From contig NZ_AJWX01000012.1 in the NCBI RefSeq assembly GCF_000263855.1, positions 62,001-126,000 on the forward strand: DNA of 64,000 nucleotides, read 5' to 3'. The notes under the pieces were generated by a model. It did not search any database. It was not told the origin of the DNA and saw only the letters and a program-made list of their open reading frames with translations. Numbering within the stretch: position 1 is the first letter of the stretch; every line of letters begins with the position of its first letter. Both the position numbers and the translations under genes were made by a program. This document shows positions 11,979-21,450 of this stretch, one piece after another. This stretch comes from Pseudomonas sp. M47T1. Its GTDB lineage: Bacteria; Pseudomonadota; Gammaproteobacteria; Pseudomonadales; Pseudomonadaceae.

Positions 11979-11996
11979 CAAATCACACCAAATCCC

Positions 11997-13376
11997 TTAC
12001 TTCACCGCCTGAGTCCGCATCTGCAGGTACTCACTGCGCTCCACTTCCTTCGCATCACGCTTGCCCAGGTCGGCCATCGGAATGCGGTAGGTTTCCTTGG
12101 CCGCGTAGGCGGCGAGGGCGGCGATCACGGTGATGCCGAACGCCATGGCGCCCACGGTGACCGGGATGTTGTCCGAACCGGGCGGGGCCACGGCGGCGAA
12201 CAAGGCCGGCAGCAGGGCGGTGATCATGGTGCCCACGTTCTGCGAGATGGCCATGGCCGACACGCGGTAGCGGGTCTGGAACAGCTCCGGGTAGAAGCTG
12301 GGGAAAATCGCGTTGTAGCCCTGGTAGATCACGCCCCACATCAGCAGCGACATGGCAAACGCCATGGGCACGCTGTGGATGCTGATGGCGTACAAGTAAC
12401 CGAAGGCCAGCAGCCCGGACCCCAGCGCACCACCAATGATCATCGGGCGGCGGCCGACCTTGTCCGACCAGTTGCCCACGAACGGGATCACCACCACGGC
12501 GACGATGTTGCCGATCACCGGGATCCACAGGTACACGCTCTTCGAAAAGCCGATGCCGTAGGCCGGCTGCACCGCGTAGGCCGCGCCGAAGATGGTGGCG
12601 ATTACCGGGATCACGTTCATCAGCGCCATGCAGGTCACCAGGCACATGTTGCGCCAGTTGTTCTGGAAGGCTTCGACGATAGGGGCCTTGGGCAGTTGGG
12701 TGCTGGCTTCTTCGTTGACGAAGGCCGGGGTCTCATGGACCTCTTTACGGATAATGTAGCCGGCGATCAGCACGATGGCGCTAAGCAGGAACGGAATGCG
12801 CCAGCCCCAGGCGTTGAACGCGTCATCGGGCATGAAGTAGGCCAGGGGCAGGAAGATCGCCGCAGCGAAGATTTGCCCCGCCTGCACACCTTGCAGCGTG
12901 TAGCTGGCGAAGTAGCCCCTTCTGCCGAAGGGCGCATGCTCCATAATCATGGAGCTGGCGCCGGAGATCTCCCCGGCTACTGCGAAGCCCTGTATCAGGC
13001 GCAGTACTACCAGCAGGGCGGGCGCCCACAGGCCCACTTGCGAGTAGGTTGGCAGCAGGCCCACGGCCATGGTGGCGAAGCCCATCAGGAACATGCACAG
13101 CAGCAGTACGTTTTTACGACCGCGGGTATCACCCCAGTGGCCGAGGAACGCGGCACCGATCGGACGGGCGATGTAACCCACGCCATAAGTTGCCAGCGAG
13201 GCGACGATAGCGATCTTGGGGTCGGTGGACGGGAAGAAGATTTGCGGGAATATCAACGCCGCAGCCTGGGCGTAGATAAAGAAGTCATAATATTCGAGCG
13301 CCGAGCCAATCCAGCCGCTGGCGGTCGCTTTTTGGGTCTGTTTTGAGCCGTGGGACTCGGTGGATACTTGATCCAT
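11997..13376 (-). CDS. MFS transporter, metabolite:H+ symporter (MHS) family
   Basis: This is an inner-membrane secondary transporter of 459 residues with twelve predicted helices. Family marks are GSALEYYDFFIYAQAAALIF near the N-terminus, the loop 2-3 motif GHWGDTRGRKN and the second-half counterpart GNWSDKVGRRP. MHS members import organic acids such as shikimate, citrate, alpha-ketoglutarate or aromatic acids; the substrate here cannot be told. The ATG at 13376 is preceded by GGAG at a suitable distance, so the longer open frame (to 13469) is not used. It is divergent from the GAF/GGDEF/EAL gene and ends at a clear terminator. Confidence 0.88.
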   Translation of the reverse strand: MDQVSTESHGSKQTQKATASGWIGSALEYYDFFIYAQAAALIFPQIFFPSTDPKIAIVASLATYGVGYIARPIGAAFLGHWGDTRGRKNVLLLCMFLMGFATMAVGLLPTYSQVGLWAPALLVVLRLIQGFAVAGEISGASSMIMEHAPFGRRGYFASYTLQGVQAGQIFAAAIFLPLAYFMPDDAFNAWGWRIPFLLSAIVLIAGYIIRKEVHETPAFVNEEASTQLPKAPIVEAFQNNWRNMCLVTCMALMNVIPVIATIFGAAYAVQPAYGIGFSKSVYLWIPVIGNIVAVVVIPFVGNWSDKVGRRPMIIGGALGSGLLAFGYLYAISIHSVPMAFAMSLLMWGVIYQGYNAIFPSFYPELFQTRYRVSAMAISQNVGTMITALLPALFAAVAPPGSDNIPVTVGAMAFGITVIAALAAYAAKETYRIPMADLGKRDAKEVERSEYLQMRTQAVK

Positions 13377-13395
13377 GGGTGTCTCCGTTGTTTTT

Positions 13396-13401
13396 ATTAT
13401 A
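13396..13401 (-). promoter_or_regulatory. Candidate -10 box (TATAAT) for the MHS transporter
   Basis: A perfect TATAAT reads on the minus strand 20 nt before the ATG, in an AT-rich island. The -35 is poor (CGTTAC-like at 17 nt spacing), which would suit an activated or regulated promoter. An inverted repeat TAACTGGATAGTTA lies further upstream at about 13452-13465. Confidence 0.45.
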
Positions 13402-13721
13402 GAGCAATATCTTTTTGGGTAACGCTGACAGCCAGTGGCCAAGGCCAAAACTAACTGGATAGTTAACAAATATCAGCCACCATGGCGTGTGTCAATATAG
13501 CGACAGGCTGATCAGTGCGAACCTGTGCGATTGCCGGTCATTATTATGCCACCAGTAGAAATATTTGTGCAGGCGAAACCGACGTGGGGGCGTCTGGCCC
13601 AAGGGTTTGCGCACCAGATGTCCGTCCGGTACTTGCATTCAATGCTGGCACCGAGCTATATCTTCGTCCAGCCCTGCCGATACTGAGGGCATGCGACTGT
13701 CCGTTCTGCTGGAGTTCCTTC
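13402..13721. other. Divergent intergenic region, no gene seen
   Basis: This stretch separates the transporter gene from the GAF/GGDEF/EAL gene. It holds the transporter promoter area and a short inverted repeat (TAACT-GGAT-AGTTA). The frame upstream of 13722 is open back to 13515 but has no good start signal and an atypical composition. I see no other gene. Confidence 0.5.
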
Positions 13722-16568
13722 TTGAATTTCCCCCATTTGCCCGATGATTCACGCGTGCCGCCCGGCGACCCGGCGGCCGCCTCGATCGATGCGGTTCTGG
13801 CAGCGGCACGCGCGTGGCCAAAAGGCTGCGCGTGGGTGTGGTATCGCAATGGCGAACCCTTGCATCGCGTCGCCCAGGGTGGCGCGTTCTGCCAATGGCC
13901 CAGCAACCTGGCAAAACGTGATTTCGACGGCTTTTGCCGGGCCGAAGGGCTGCACCGCTGGGCCACCGGCGAGGGTGAACATGCGCTGGGCTGGATACTG
14001 GCCGCGCGCAACGAAGCCGACAACCCGTTGCTGGCACAACTGGCGTGCGACCTGGGCGTGCGAATTCAGAGCGAAGCGCTGGCACGGGCGCAGATCACCC
14101 AACGGGTGCTGTACGAGATCACCTACCTGGCGAGCTCCACCCGTGACCGCGCCGAGTTTCTGGAAGGGGTGCACCGCCACCTCGCCACCTTGATAGATGC
14201 CGAGAACTTCTACCTGGCGCTGTACGACAGCCAGACCGGCAAGATTGCCTACCCTTATTACGTCGACATCATCGACACCGACGCCATCGAGGCCGAAACC
14301 TGCGAGTTCCTCGACCCTGACAACCTGTCGCTGACCGGGCACGTGCTCAGCAGCGGTCAGCCACTGATGGTCGATGCCAGCGGCATGCGCCGGGCCGAGC
14401 AGGAAGGGCGTTTCGCCCCGGTCGGCCACCGGCCCGAGTTCTGGATGGGTGCGCCGCTGAAGAATGCCTCGGACGAGGTGTTCGGCATGCTGGCCATGCA
14501 GGTCTACGAAGTGTCGCGCATCTACAGCGCCGAGGACCGAGAACTGTTCCTGGTGGTGGCCCGGCACGTGGCCATGGCCCTGGACCGCATGCTGCACCGC
14601 GTGGACCTGGAAGAAACCGTGTCGCGGCGCACCCAGGAGCTGTCCGAACTCAACGACGCCCTGCGCCTGGAAGTGATCGAGCGCGAGCGCGCCGAGCACT
14701 TGCACAGCGCGCTGTTCCAGATTGCCGAGCTGTCCAGCCAGCAGGGCGACATGGCCGAGCTGTTCCAGAGCCTGCACATGATTGTTGGCGACCTGCTGTT
14801 CGCCCGCAACTTCTACATCGCGCTGTTCGAGGTGATGACCGGCGAGGTGACCTTCCCGTATTACATCGACGAACAGAGCGCTGCCAGCCCGGCGCCGCGC
14901 CGTGGCCAGCGTGGCCTGACCGAGTACGTGATTCGCCAGCGCCGCCCGTGCCTGATTGACTACGACGCAGCCAGCGAGCTGATGGCCAGCGGCGAGATCG
15001 CCAACAACCCCGAGCCCATCCGCTCGCAATCCTGGCTGGGCATTCCGCTGTTCGAGGGCAGCCAGGTGCGCGGCGTGCTGGTGGTCCAAAGCTATTCGCC
15101 GATGATCCGCTACAGCCAGCGTGACCAGGAATTGCTGACCTTTGTCTCGCGGCACATTGACACCGCCTTGTCGCGCCGCAGCGCCGCCGAAGCGGTACAG
15201 GCGGCCAACCTGATGCTCGAAGCCCGGGTACAGAGCCGCACCCGCGAGCTGGACCACGCCAACGCCAAGTTGCAGCATGAAAACGCCCACGACGCCTTGA
15301 CCGGGTTGCCCAACCGCAGCCAGTTGCAGCAACGGCTGCACTCGGCGTGGGGGCAGTTCTGCACCCAGGACCGGCCGCTGGTGGTCATGTTCATTGACCT
15401 GGACCGCTTCAAGATGGTCAACGACAGCCTTGGTCACCACTCCGGCGACCTGCTGTTGACCCAGGCGGCCACGCGTCTGTGCAACTGCCTGCGCAGCGGT
15501 GATTTGCTGGCGCGCCTGGGCGGCGATGAGTTTGCGGTGCTGGCCCCGGATGCTGACCTGGACGCGGCAGTGGAGATCGCCCAGCGGATCCTGCAGGCGT
15601 TCGACGTGCCCTTCACCATCGACGGCCATGGCGTGTTTTCCTCCTGTAGCATCGGCATTGTCAGTGCCGACGCACAATTTCACGTTGAACCCGCCGATTT
15701 GCTGCGTGATGCCGACACCGCCATGTACCGGGTCAAGAATGCCGGGCGCGACAGTTTCGCGGTGTTCAACCAGCAGGTACGTCGCGAGGTCAGCGACCAG
15801 ATGGAGCGCGAAGGTGCCTTGCGCAATGCGCTCAAGCGCGATGATGAGCTGCTGGCCTATTTCCAGCCCATTGTCAGCGTCGAGACCGGCGCGGTGGTGG
15901 CCCTGGAGGCCTTGATCCGCTGGCGCCAGGCCGACGGCCGCATCACCGCCCCGGGCGAGTTCCTGCCAGCGCTGGAAGGCTTGCGCCTGATCGGCCGGCT
16001 GGACTTGTACATGCTCAACCGCATCGCCGAAATCCTCGCCCGGCCCGAGCACGCGCACTGGCCGCCGGTGCACGTCAACTGTTCAAGCTACAGCATCACC
16101 CGCCCCGAGTTTGCCAGCGAAGTGCTGGCCCTGCTCAAGCGTCACGGTATTGGTGCCCAGCGCCTGTGCCTGGAGTTGACCGAAGGCGGCCTGGTGGCCG
16201 AGCCTGAGCGTGCGCGGCAGACCATGCAGCAATTGGCCGAGCATGGCCTGAGCGTGATGCTGGATGACTTCGGTGCCGGCTTCTCTTCGCTCAGCTACGT
16301 GCACCAGTACACCTTCAGCGGTTTGAAGATCGACAAGTCCTTTATCCTCGAACTGACGGCCAGCGAGCGCAGCCGCGCCATCGTCCGCGCCATTGTGCGC
16401 ATGGCCGATTCGCTGGGGTTACCGGTGGTGGCCGAAGGGGTGGAGGACGAAGCGACCTTGCAGCTGCTGCGGGAAATGGGCGCGGCCCAGGCGCAGGGCT
16501 ACTATTTCGCCCGGCCGATGGCGATGGAACAGTTGAATTTGATGCGCACACCCGCCCCCATCCCGTAG
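13722..16568 (+). CDS. GAF-GAF-GGDEF-EAL cyclic-di-GMP turnover protein
   Basis: This is a cytoplasmic sensor with both cyclase and phosphodiesterase domains, 948 residues from the TTG at 13722. I chose that start because GGAG sits 7 nt upstream and the ATG at 13515 has no such site. Two GAF-like domains (YLALYDSQTGKIAYPYY and YIALFEVMTGEVTFPYY mark each) are joined by a coiled coil. RLGGDEFAVLA (about residue 599) follows, with an RxxD inhibitory site (RSGD) five residues before it. The EAL (about 727) is in ALEALIRW, and LELTEGG, DDFGAGFSS, LKIDKSF and AEGVEDE are kept, so both activities are possible. No transmembrane segment is seen. The ligand of the GAF domains is unknown. Confidence 0.85.
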   Translation: MNFPHLPDDSRVPPGDPAAASIDAVLAAARAWPKGCAWVWYRNGEPLHRVAQGGAFCQWPSNLAKRDFDGFCRAEGLHRWATGEGEHALGWILAARNEADNPLLAQLACDLGVRIQSEALARAQITQRVLYEITYLASSTRDRAEFLEGVHRHLATLIDAENFYLALYDSQTGKIAYPYYVDIIDTDAIEAETCEFLDPDNLSLTGHVLSSGQPLMVDASGMRRAEQEGRFAPVGHRPEFWMGAPLKNASDEVFGMLAMQVYEVSRIYSAEDRELFLVVARHVAMALDRMLHRVDLEETVSRRTQELSELNDALRLEVIERERAEHLHSALFQIAELSSQQGDMAELFQSLHMIVGDLLFARNFYIALFEVMTGEVTFPYYIDEQSAASPAPRRGQRGLTEYVIRQRRPCLIDYDAASELMASGEIANNPEPIRSQSWLGIPLFEGSQVRGVLVVQSYSPMIRYSQRDQELLTFVSRHIDTALSRRSAAEAVQAANLMLEARVQSRTRELDHANAKLQHENAHDALTGLPNRSQLQQRLHSAWGQFCTQDRPLVVMFIDLDRFKMVNDSLGHHSGDLLLTQAATRLCNCLRSGDLLARLGGDEFAVLAPDADLDAAVEIAQRILQAFDVPFTIDGHGVFSSCSIGIVSADAQFHVEPADLLRDADTAMYRVKNAGRDSFAVFNQQVRREVSDQMEREGALRNALKRDDELLAYFQPIVSVETGAVVALEALIRWRQADGRITAPGEFLPALEGLRLIGRLDLYMLNRIAEILARPEHAHWPPVHVNCSSYSITRPEFASEVLALLKRHGIGAQRLCLELTEGGLVAEPERARQTMQQLAEHGLSVMLDDFGAGFSSLSYVHQYTFSGLKIDKSFILELTASERSRAIVRAIVRMADSLGLPVVAEGVEDEATLQLLREMGAAQAQGYYFARPMAMEQLNLMRTPAPIP

Positions 16569-16585
16569 GGCCTGCGGGGGGGCGG

Positions 16586-16825
16586 TCAAATCACCGACCC
16601 CGACACGCTGGCCTTCACATGGTGGCGGTCATCCACCGCGCCAGCCACGGTCAGGGCATCGGCTTCGGCTTCGGTGATGGGCACGCGGTGGCCGTTGAGC
16701 TCGGCGATGGACATCCGCAGTTGATCGTCGGTGCTGATACGCACATCGGTGGCCGCGCCTTCGCAGCGCATGTCCTGCTCGATGAGTGTGCAGCGTTGGG
16801 TCTGGGCATTGATTTCCACGGGCAT
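16586..16825 (-). CDS. DUF3203-like small conserved protein
   Basis: This is a 79-residue acidic protein starting MPVEINAQTQRC. The start is set by a strong GGAGAGGAG just upstream; the frame is open further (to 16909) but that part looks noncoding. The text of the protein (STDDQLRMSIAELNGHRVPITEAEADALTVAGAVDDR) fits, from memory, the short Pseudomonas family DUF3203, which has no known function. It converges on the GAF/GGDEF/EAL gene with only 17 nt between the stops. Confidence 0.7.
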   Translation of the reverse strand: MPVEINAQTQRCTLIEQDMRCEGAATDVRISTDDQLRMSIAELNGHRVPITEAEADALTVAGAVDDRHHVKASVSGSVI

Positions 16826-16918
16826 GGCTCCTCTCCCTTGCAGCTTGGTTACCTTCAGGGTTAGACAACAGGCGCAGGCCTGCCGGCCAACTGTCGGATC
16901 AGCGGTCAACTGATTAAA

Positions 16919-16933
16919 GGTTCTTCAGGAACC
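16919..16933. promoter_or_regulatory. Short inverted repeat upstream of the second RND operon
   Basis: GGTTC-TTCAG-GAACC lies about 145 nt before the permease start, in the 250-nt gap between two divergent genes. It could be a regulator site, but nothing nearby encodes a regulator and it is short. Confidence 0.3.
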
Positions 16934-17078
16934 ACGCAGTGGCCCTTGGCGCTGCCTACACTGATCGGTGTGCCGATGACTGTCAGCGGGGGGATTGCGC
17001 TGGCCGGGGAAATTCGCGGTACCTGCCTGGTGGTGGCGCTCCTCAAGCGTTTGTCTGTCTTGTGCACGGATAAAACCC

Positions 17079-20000
17079 ATGCTTGGAATTGTGCGTGTCG
17101 CGCTGAATCGGCCCTATACCTTCGTGGTTCTGGCTATCTTCATTCTTATCGTCGGCCCCCTGGCGGCCTGGCGTACCCCTACGGACATTTTTCCGGAAAT
17201 TCGCATACCGGTCATCGCCGTGATCTGGCAATACACCGGCTTGCCGCCGGACCAGATGGCCGGGCGCATCACCTCGCCGTTCGAGCGGGTGCTCACCACC
17301 ACCGTGAACGATGTGCGCCACATCGATGCGCAGTCGCTCAACGGCTTCGGCATCGTCAAGGTGTACTTCCAGCCCAACGTCAACATCAGTACCGCCAATG
17401 CCCAGCTGACCTCGGTGGCCCAGGTGATCCTGCGCCAATTGCCGCCGGGCACCACGCCACCGCTGATCCTCAACTACAGCGCCTCCACCGTGCCCATCGT
17501 GCAACTGGCGCTGTCGGGCCAGGGCCTGAGCGAGCAGCGCCTGGGCGACCTGGGTCTCAACAGCGTGCGCCTGCTGCTGACGTCGGTGGCGGGTGCGGCC
17601 ATGCCGTATCCGTTCGGCGGCAAAAGCCGCCAGGTGCAGATCGACATCGACTCGGCAGCGCTGCAGGCCCGCGGGCTGTCGGCCCAGGATGTGGCCAACG
17701 CCCTGGCCGGGCAGAACCTGATCACCCCGGTGGGCACGGAAAAGATCGGCCGCTACGAATACGTCATGCAACTGAACAACGCCCCCTCGGCCATCGCCGA
17801 CCTGGAAACCCTGCCCATCAAGGCCGTCGACGGCACCACGGTGCTGATGCGCGACGTGGCCAGCGTGCGTGACGGTGCGCCGCCGCAGACCAACATTGTC
17901 CACGTCAATGGCAGCCGCTCGGTGCTCATCACCGTGCTCAAGACCGGCTCGGCGTCCACCCTGGGGGTGATCGCCGGCATCAAGGACAAGTTGGCCGAGT
18001 CCAAGGCGGCGTTGCCCGACAACCTCAAGATCGACTTCATTGGTGACCAGTCACTGTTTGTGCGCGCGGCCATCAACAGTGTGGCCCGCGAGGCGGTGAT
18101 CGCCGCGGCGCTGACCAGCCTGATGATTCTGCTGTTCCTGGGCAGTTGGCGCTCCACGGTGATCATTGCCATCTCCATTCCCCTGGCCATTCTGGCCTCC
18201 ATCGCCACCCTGGCGGCCCTGGGCGAAACCCTGAATATCATGACCCTGGGCGGCCTGGCCCTGGCGGTGGGCATCCTGGTGGACGACGCCACGGTGACCA
18301 TCGAGAACATCAACTGGCACCTGGAACAAGGCAAGCAGGTGCGCGAAGCCATCCTCGATGGCGCCGCGCAGATCGTCACCCCGGCCTTCGTGTCGCTGCT
18401 GTGCATCTGCATCGTGTTCGTGCCGATGTTCTTCCTCGATGGCATCGCGCGCTTTCTGTTCGTGCCCATGGCTGAAGCCGTGATGTTCGCCATGATTGCC
18501 TCGTTCATCCTGTCGCGCACCCTGGTGCCAACCATGGCCAACTTCCTGCTCAAGCCCCATGAGCACAAGGAAGGGGAGCACAAGCCGGCGTCGCGCAACC
18601 CGCTGGTCCGCTTCCAGAAGGGCTTTGAAGCGCGCTTCGAGCGGGCACGCGAGGGCTATCACGGCCTGCTCGAAGCGGTACTGCGCCGGCGCGTGCTGTT
18701 CTTGGTGGTGTTCTTTGCCTTTGTGTTGCTGTCCTTTGGCCTGGCGCCGTTCCTGGGCCGTGATTTCTTTCCCAGCGTCGACTCCGGGCAGATCCTGATG
18801 CACGTGCGGGTGCCCGTGGGCACCCGCATCGAAGACACCGCCCAGGTGATCTACCGGGTCGAGCAGGCAGTGCGCGGCATCGTCCCGGCCGAGGAGCTGG
18901 GGGCGGTGGTGGACAACATTGGCCTGTCCATCAGCGGCATCAACACGGCCTACAACAACACCGGTACCGTGGGTTCACAGGACAGCGACGTGCAAATCTC
19001 GCTGAACGAGGGCCATCGGGCCACGGGCGACTACATCCGGCAGATGCGCGAGCAACTGCCGCAGGATTTCCCCGGGGTGGTGTTCTCCTTCCCGCCGTCG
19101 GACATCGTCGGCCAGATTCTCAATTTCGGCTCTGCCGCGCCCATTGACCTGCAAGTCTCGGGCGCCAACCTGGCCGCCAACTTTGCCTACGCCAACGGCC
19201 TGTTGCGCGAGATTCGTCGGGTGCCGGGCGTGGTGGACGCCCGCCTGCAACAGTCACGGCAACTGCCCAGCTTCAAGATCAACGTGGACCGCACCCGGGC
19301 GCAGTTGGTGGGTATCACCGAGCGCGACATCACCAACAGCCTGGTGGTCAACCTGGCCGGTTCCAGCCAAGTGGCGCCCACTTACTGGCTCAATAACGCC
19401 AATGGCATTTCCTACCCCATCGTGCTGCAAACCCCGCAGTACAAGCTGGACAGCCTGGGTGCCCTGCATGACTTGCCATTGAGCGCCAGTGGTGCCGGTG
19501 CCAACGGCCAGTTGCTGGGCGGCCTGGCGACTTTCGAGCGCAGCCAGAGCAACTCGGTGCTGACCCAGTCCGATATCCAGCCGGTGGTGGAGGTCTACGC
19601 CTCCCTCCAGGGCCGTGACCTGGGGGCCGTGGCGGCTGACATCCAGGGCATCATCGACGCCCACGCCAAGGACCTGCCCAAAGGCTCCAAGGCCACCCTT
19701 CAAGGCCAGGTGCAAACCATGAACAGTGCCTTCAACGGTATGTTCTTCGGCCTGTTGGGGGCTGTGGTGCTGATCTACCTGCTGATCGTGGTCAACTTCC
19801 AGTCCTGGCTGGACCCCTTCGTGATCATCACTGCGTTGCCGGCGGCGCTGGCGGGTATCGTGTGGATGCTCTTTGCCACCCACACCACGCTGTCGGTGCC
19901 GGCGCTGACCGGGGCCATCATGTGCATGGGCGTGGCTACCGCCAACTCGATCCTGGTGGTGAGCTTCTGCCGCGAGCGCCTGCAGGAACATGGCGATTCG

Positions 20001-20261
20001 GTGAAGGCCGCGCTGGAGGCCGGCTACACCCGTTTCCGGCCGGTGCTGATGACGGCACTGTCGATGATCATCGGCATGGCGCCCATGGCCCTGAGCCTGG
20101 GCGAGGGCGGCGAGCAGAATGCGCCGCTGGGCCGCGCGGTGATCGGCGGCCTGGCTTTCGCCACCTGTGCCACGCTGTTCCTGGTACCGGCGATTTTCAG
20201 CATTGTCCATGCCCGAGACGGGCGCGAAACCGTTGCCGAACGCAGCGGCCAGGAGGCCTGA
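17079..20261 (+). CDS. RND efflux permease, second system
   Basis: This is an inner-membrane RND exporter of 1060 residues. The start MLGIVRVALNRPYTFVVL is typical of RND permeases; the frame is open from 16995 but the extra residues are not membrane-like. The TM4 Asp pair is present (ILVDDATVTIENINWH, about residue 401). In TM10 the usual lysine is absent: the segment reads MGVATANSILVVSFCRE (about 950), unlike the KKNAI of MuxB and MuxC. This looks like a separate RND subfamily. The gene order permease-adaptor-outer-membrane factor is the reverse of the Mux operon. Substrate unknown. Confidence 0.88.
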   Translation: MLGIVRVALNRPYTFVVLAIFILIVGPLAAWRTPTDIFPEIRIPVIAVIWQYTGLPPDQMAGRITSPFERVLTTTVNDVRHIDAQSLNGFGIVKVYFQPNVNISTANAQLTSVAQVILRQLPPGTTPPLILNYSASTVPIVQLALSGQGLSEQRLGDLGLNSVRLLLTSVAGAAMPYPFGGKSRQVQIDIDSAALQARGLSAQDVANALAGQNLITPVGTEKIGRYEYVMQLNNAPSAIADLETLPIKAVDGTTVLMRDVASVRDGAPPQTNIVHVNGSRSVLITVLKTGSASTLGVIAGIKDKLAESKAALPDNLKIDFIGDQSLFVRAAINSVAREAVIAAALTSLMILLFLGSWRSTVIIAISIPLAILASIATLAALGETLNIMTLGGLALAVGILVDDATVTIENINWHLEQGKQVREAILDGAAQIVTPAFVSLLCICIVFVPMFFLDGIARFLFVPMAEAVMFAMIASFILSRTLVPTMANFLLKPHEHKEGEHKPASRNPLVRFQKGFEARFERAREGYHGLLEAVLRRRVLFLVVFFAFVLLSFGLAPFLGRDFFPSVDSGQILMHVRVPVGTRIEDTAQVIYRVEQAVRGIVPAEELGAVVDNIGLSISGINTAYNNTGTVGSQDSDVQISLNEGHRATGDYIRQMREQLPQDFPGVVFSFPPSDIVGQILNFGSAAPIDLQVSGANLAANFAYANGLLREIRRVPGVVDARLQQSRQLPSFKINVDRTRAQLVGITERDITNSLVVNLAGSSQVAPTYWLNNANGISYPIVLQTPQYKLDSLGALHDLPLSASGAGANGQLLGGLATFERSQSNSVLTQSDIQPVVEVYASLQGRDLGAVAADIQGIIDAHAKDLPKGSKATLQGQVQTMNSAFNGMFFGLLGAVVLIYLLIVVNFQSWLDPFVIITALPAALAGIVWMLFATHTTLSVPALTGAIMCMGVATANSILVVSFCRERLQEHGDSVKAALEAGYTRFRPVLMTALSMIIGMAPMALSLGEGGEQNAPLGRAVIGGLAFATCATLFLVPAIFSIVHARDGRETVAERSGQEA

Positions 20262-20262
20262 C

Positions 20263-21450
20263 ATGTCAGCGCACAGTTCCGGACGGCCACGGCGCGGCCG
20301 CCTGGCCCTTATCATCGGCGTGGTGCTGCTGATCCTCGTGGTGGTGGCCGGGGTCACCACCCGCGCCACCGAGTCGCGCAACCTCAAGACCTGGACCGAT
20401 ACCCAGGCCATGCCCACCGTGGTGCTGGTGGCGCCCAGCCGCCCGGACAAGGGCCCGGTCCTGAGCTTGCCAGGCCGGTTGGAGGCATGGTCGCGCGCGT
20501 CGATCTTCGCCCGGGTCAGCGGCTACCTGAAGTCCTGGACCGTGGACATTGGCGGCAGGGTCAAGGCCGGCCAACTACTGGCCGAGATAGATGCCCCTGA
20601 ACTGGACCAGCAACTGCTGCAGGCCCGCGCGCAACTGGCCACCAGCCAGGCCAACGCGCAGCTGGCCGCCACCACCGCGCACCGCTGGCAAGTGATGCTG
20701 GCCTCCGACTCGGTGTCACGCCAGGACGTTGACCAGCGCGTGGGCGACCTGGCCGCCAAGCAGGCAGAAGTGGCCTCGGCCAAGGCCAACGTCGATCGCC
20801 TGGTGGCCACCAAAGGCTTCCAGCACCTGGTGGCGCCCTTCGACGGCGTGGTGACCGCGCGGGCTACCGATGTCGGTGCACTGATCAACGCCGGCAGCGG
20901 CGGTACCGGGCCGGAGCTGTTTGCGGTGTCGGACATCAGTCGCCTGCGCGTGTACGTGCAGGTGCCCCAGGCGTTCGCCGCGCAGGTACGCGAAGGTACC
21001 GGTGCCAGCCTCACGGTGCCGGAGTACCCCAAGGACAGTTTCTCGGCCAAGGTGGTCGCCCGCGCAGACTCCATCAACCCGGCCTCCGGCGCCACACTGG
21101 TGCAACTGATGGTCGACAACAAGGCCGCGCGGCTCATGCCAGGTGCCTTCGCCAACGTGCAGTTCAACCTGCCGACCCAGCCCGATGCGTTACGCCTGCC
21201 CGCCAGTGCCTTGCTGTTTGACGACAAAGGCCTGCGCGTGGCCACCCTGGATGGCAATGACAAGGTCAAGTTCAAGACCGTGACCATCGCCCGCGACTTT
21301 GGCGACAGCGTGGAGATCGGTTCGGGCCTGGCGCCCTCCGACCGGGTAATCGACACCCCACCCGATGGCCTGGCCGACGACGATGCGGTGAAAATCAGCC
21401 CGCCTTCGCAGGGCAACAACGCTGCGCCCCAGGGCAACAACCATGGTTAG
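20263..21450 (+). CDS. RND efflux periplasmic adaptor, second system
   Basis: This is a membrane-fusion protein of 395 residues. The ATG at 20263 follows a perfect AGGAGG and starts one base after the permease stop, so the longer open frame from 20167 is not used. An N-terminal membrane anchor (LALIIGVVLLILVVVAGV) is followed by a lipoyl half (ARVSGYLKSWTVDIGG), a coiled-coil hairpin rich in Gln/Ala, the second lipoyl half (LVAPFDGVVTARATDVGAL) and the beta-barrel. It bridges the permease upstream to the channel protein downstream. Confidence 0.9.
   Translation: MSAHSSGRPRRGRLALIIGVVLLILVVVAGVTTRATESRNLKTWTDTQAMPTVVLVAPSRPDKGPVLSLPGRLEAWSRASIFARVSGYLKSWTVDIGGRVKAGQLLAEIDAPELDQQLLQARAQLATSQANAQLAATTAHRWQVMLASDSVSRQDVDQRVGDLAAKQAEVASAKANVDRLVATKGFQHLVAPFDGVVTARATDVGALINAGSGGTGPELFAVSDISRLRVYVQVPQAFAAQVREGTGASLTVPEYPKDSFSAKVVARADSINPASGATLVQLMVDNKAARLMPGAFANVQFNLPTQPDALRLPASALLFDDKGLRVATLDGNDKVKFKTVTIARDFGDSVEIGSGLAPSDRVIDTPPDGLADDDAVKISPPSQGNNAAPQGNNHG

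Noticed and set aside
16938..16955. Sigma-54-like TGG..TGC upstream of the second RND operon
   Set aside because: The spacing between GG and GC is 11, not 10, and no enhancer-binding regulator or site is nearby.
16946..17872. Plus-strand frame overlapping the start of the second RND permease
   Set aside because: Low-complexity Gly/Arg/His-rich text in another frame; the permease has full family motifs.
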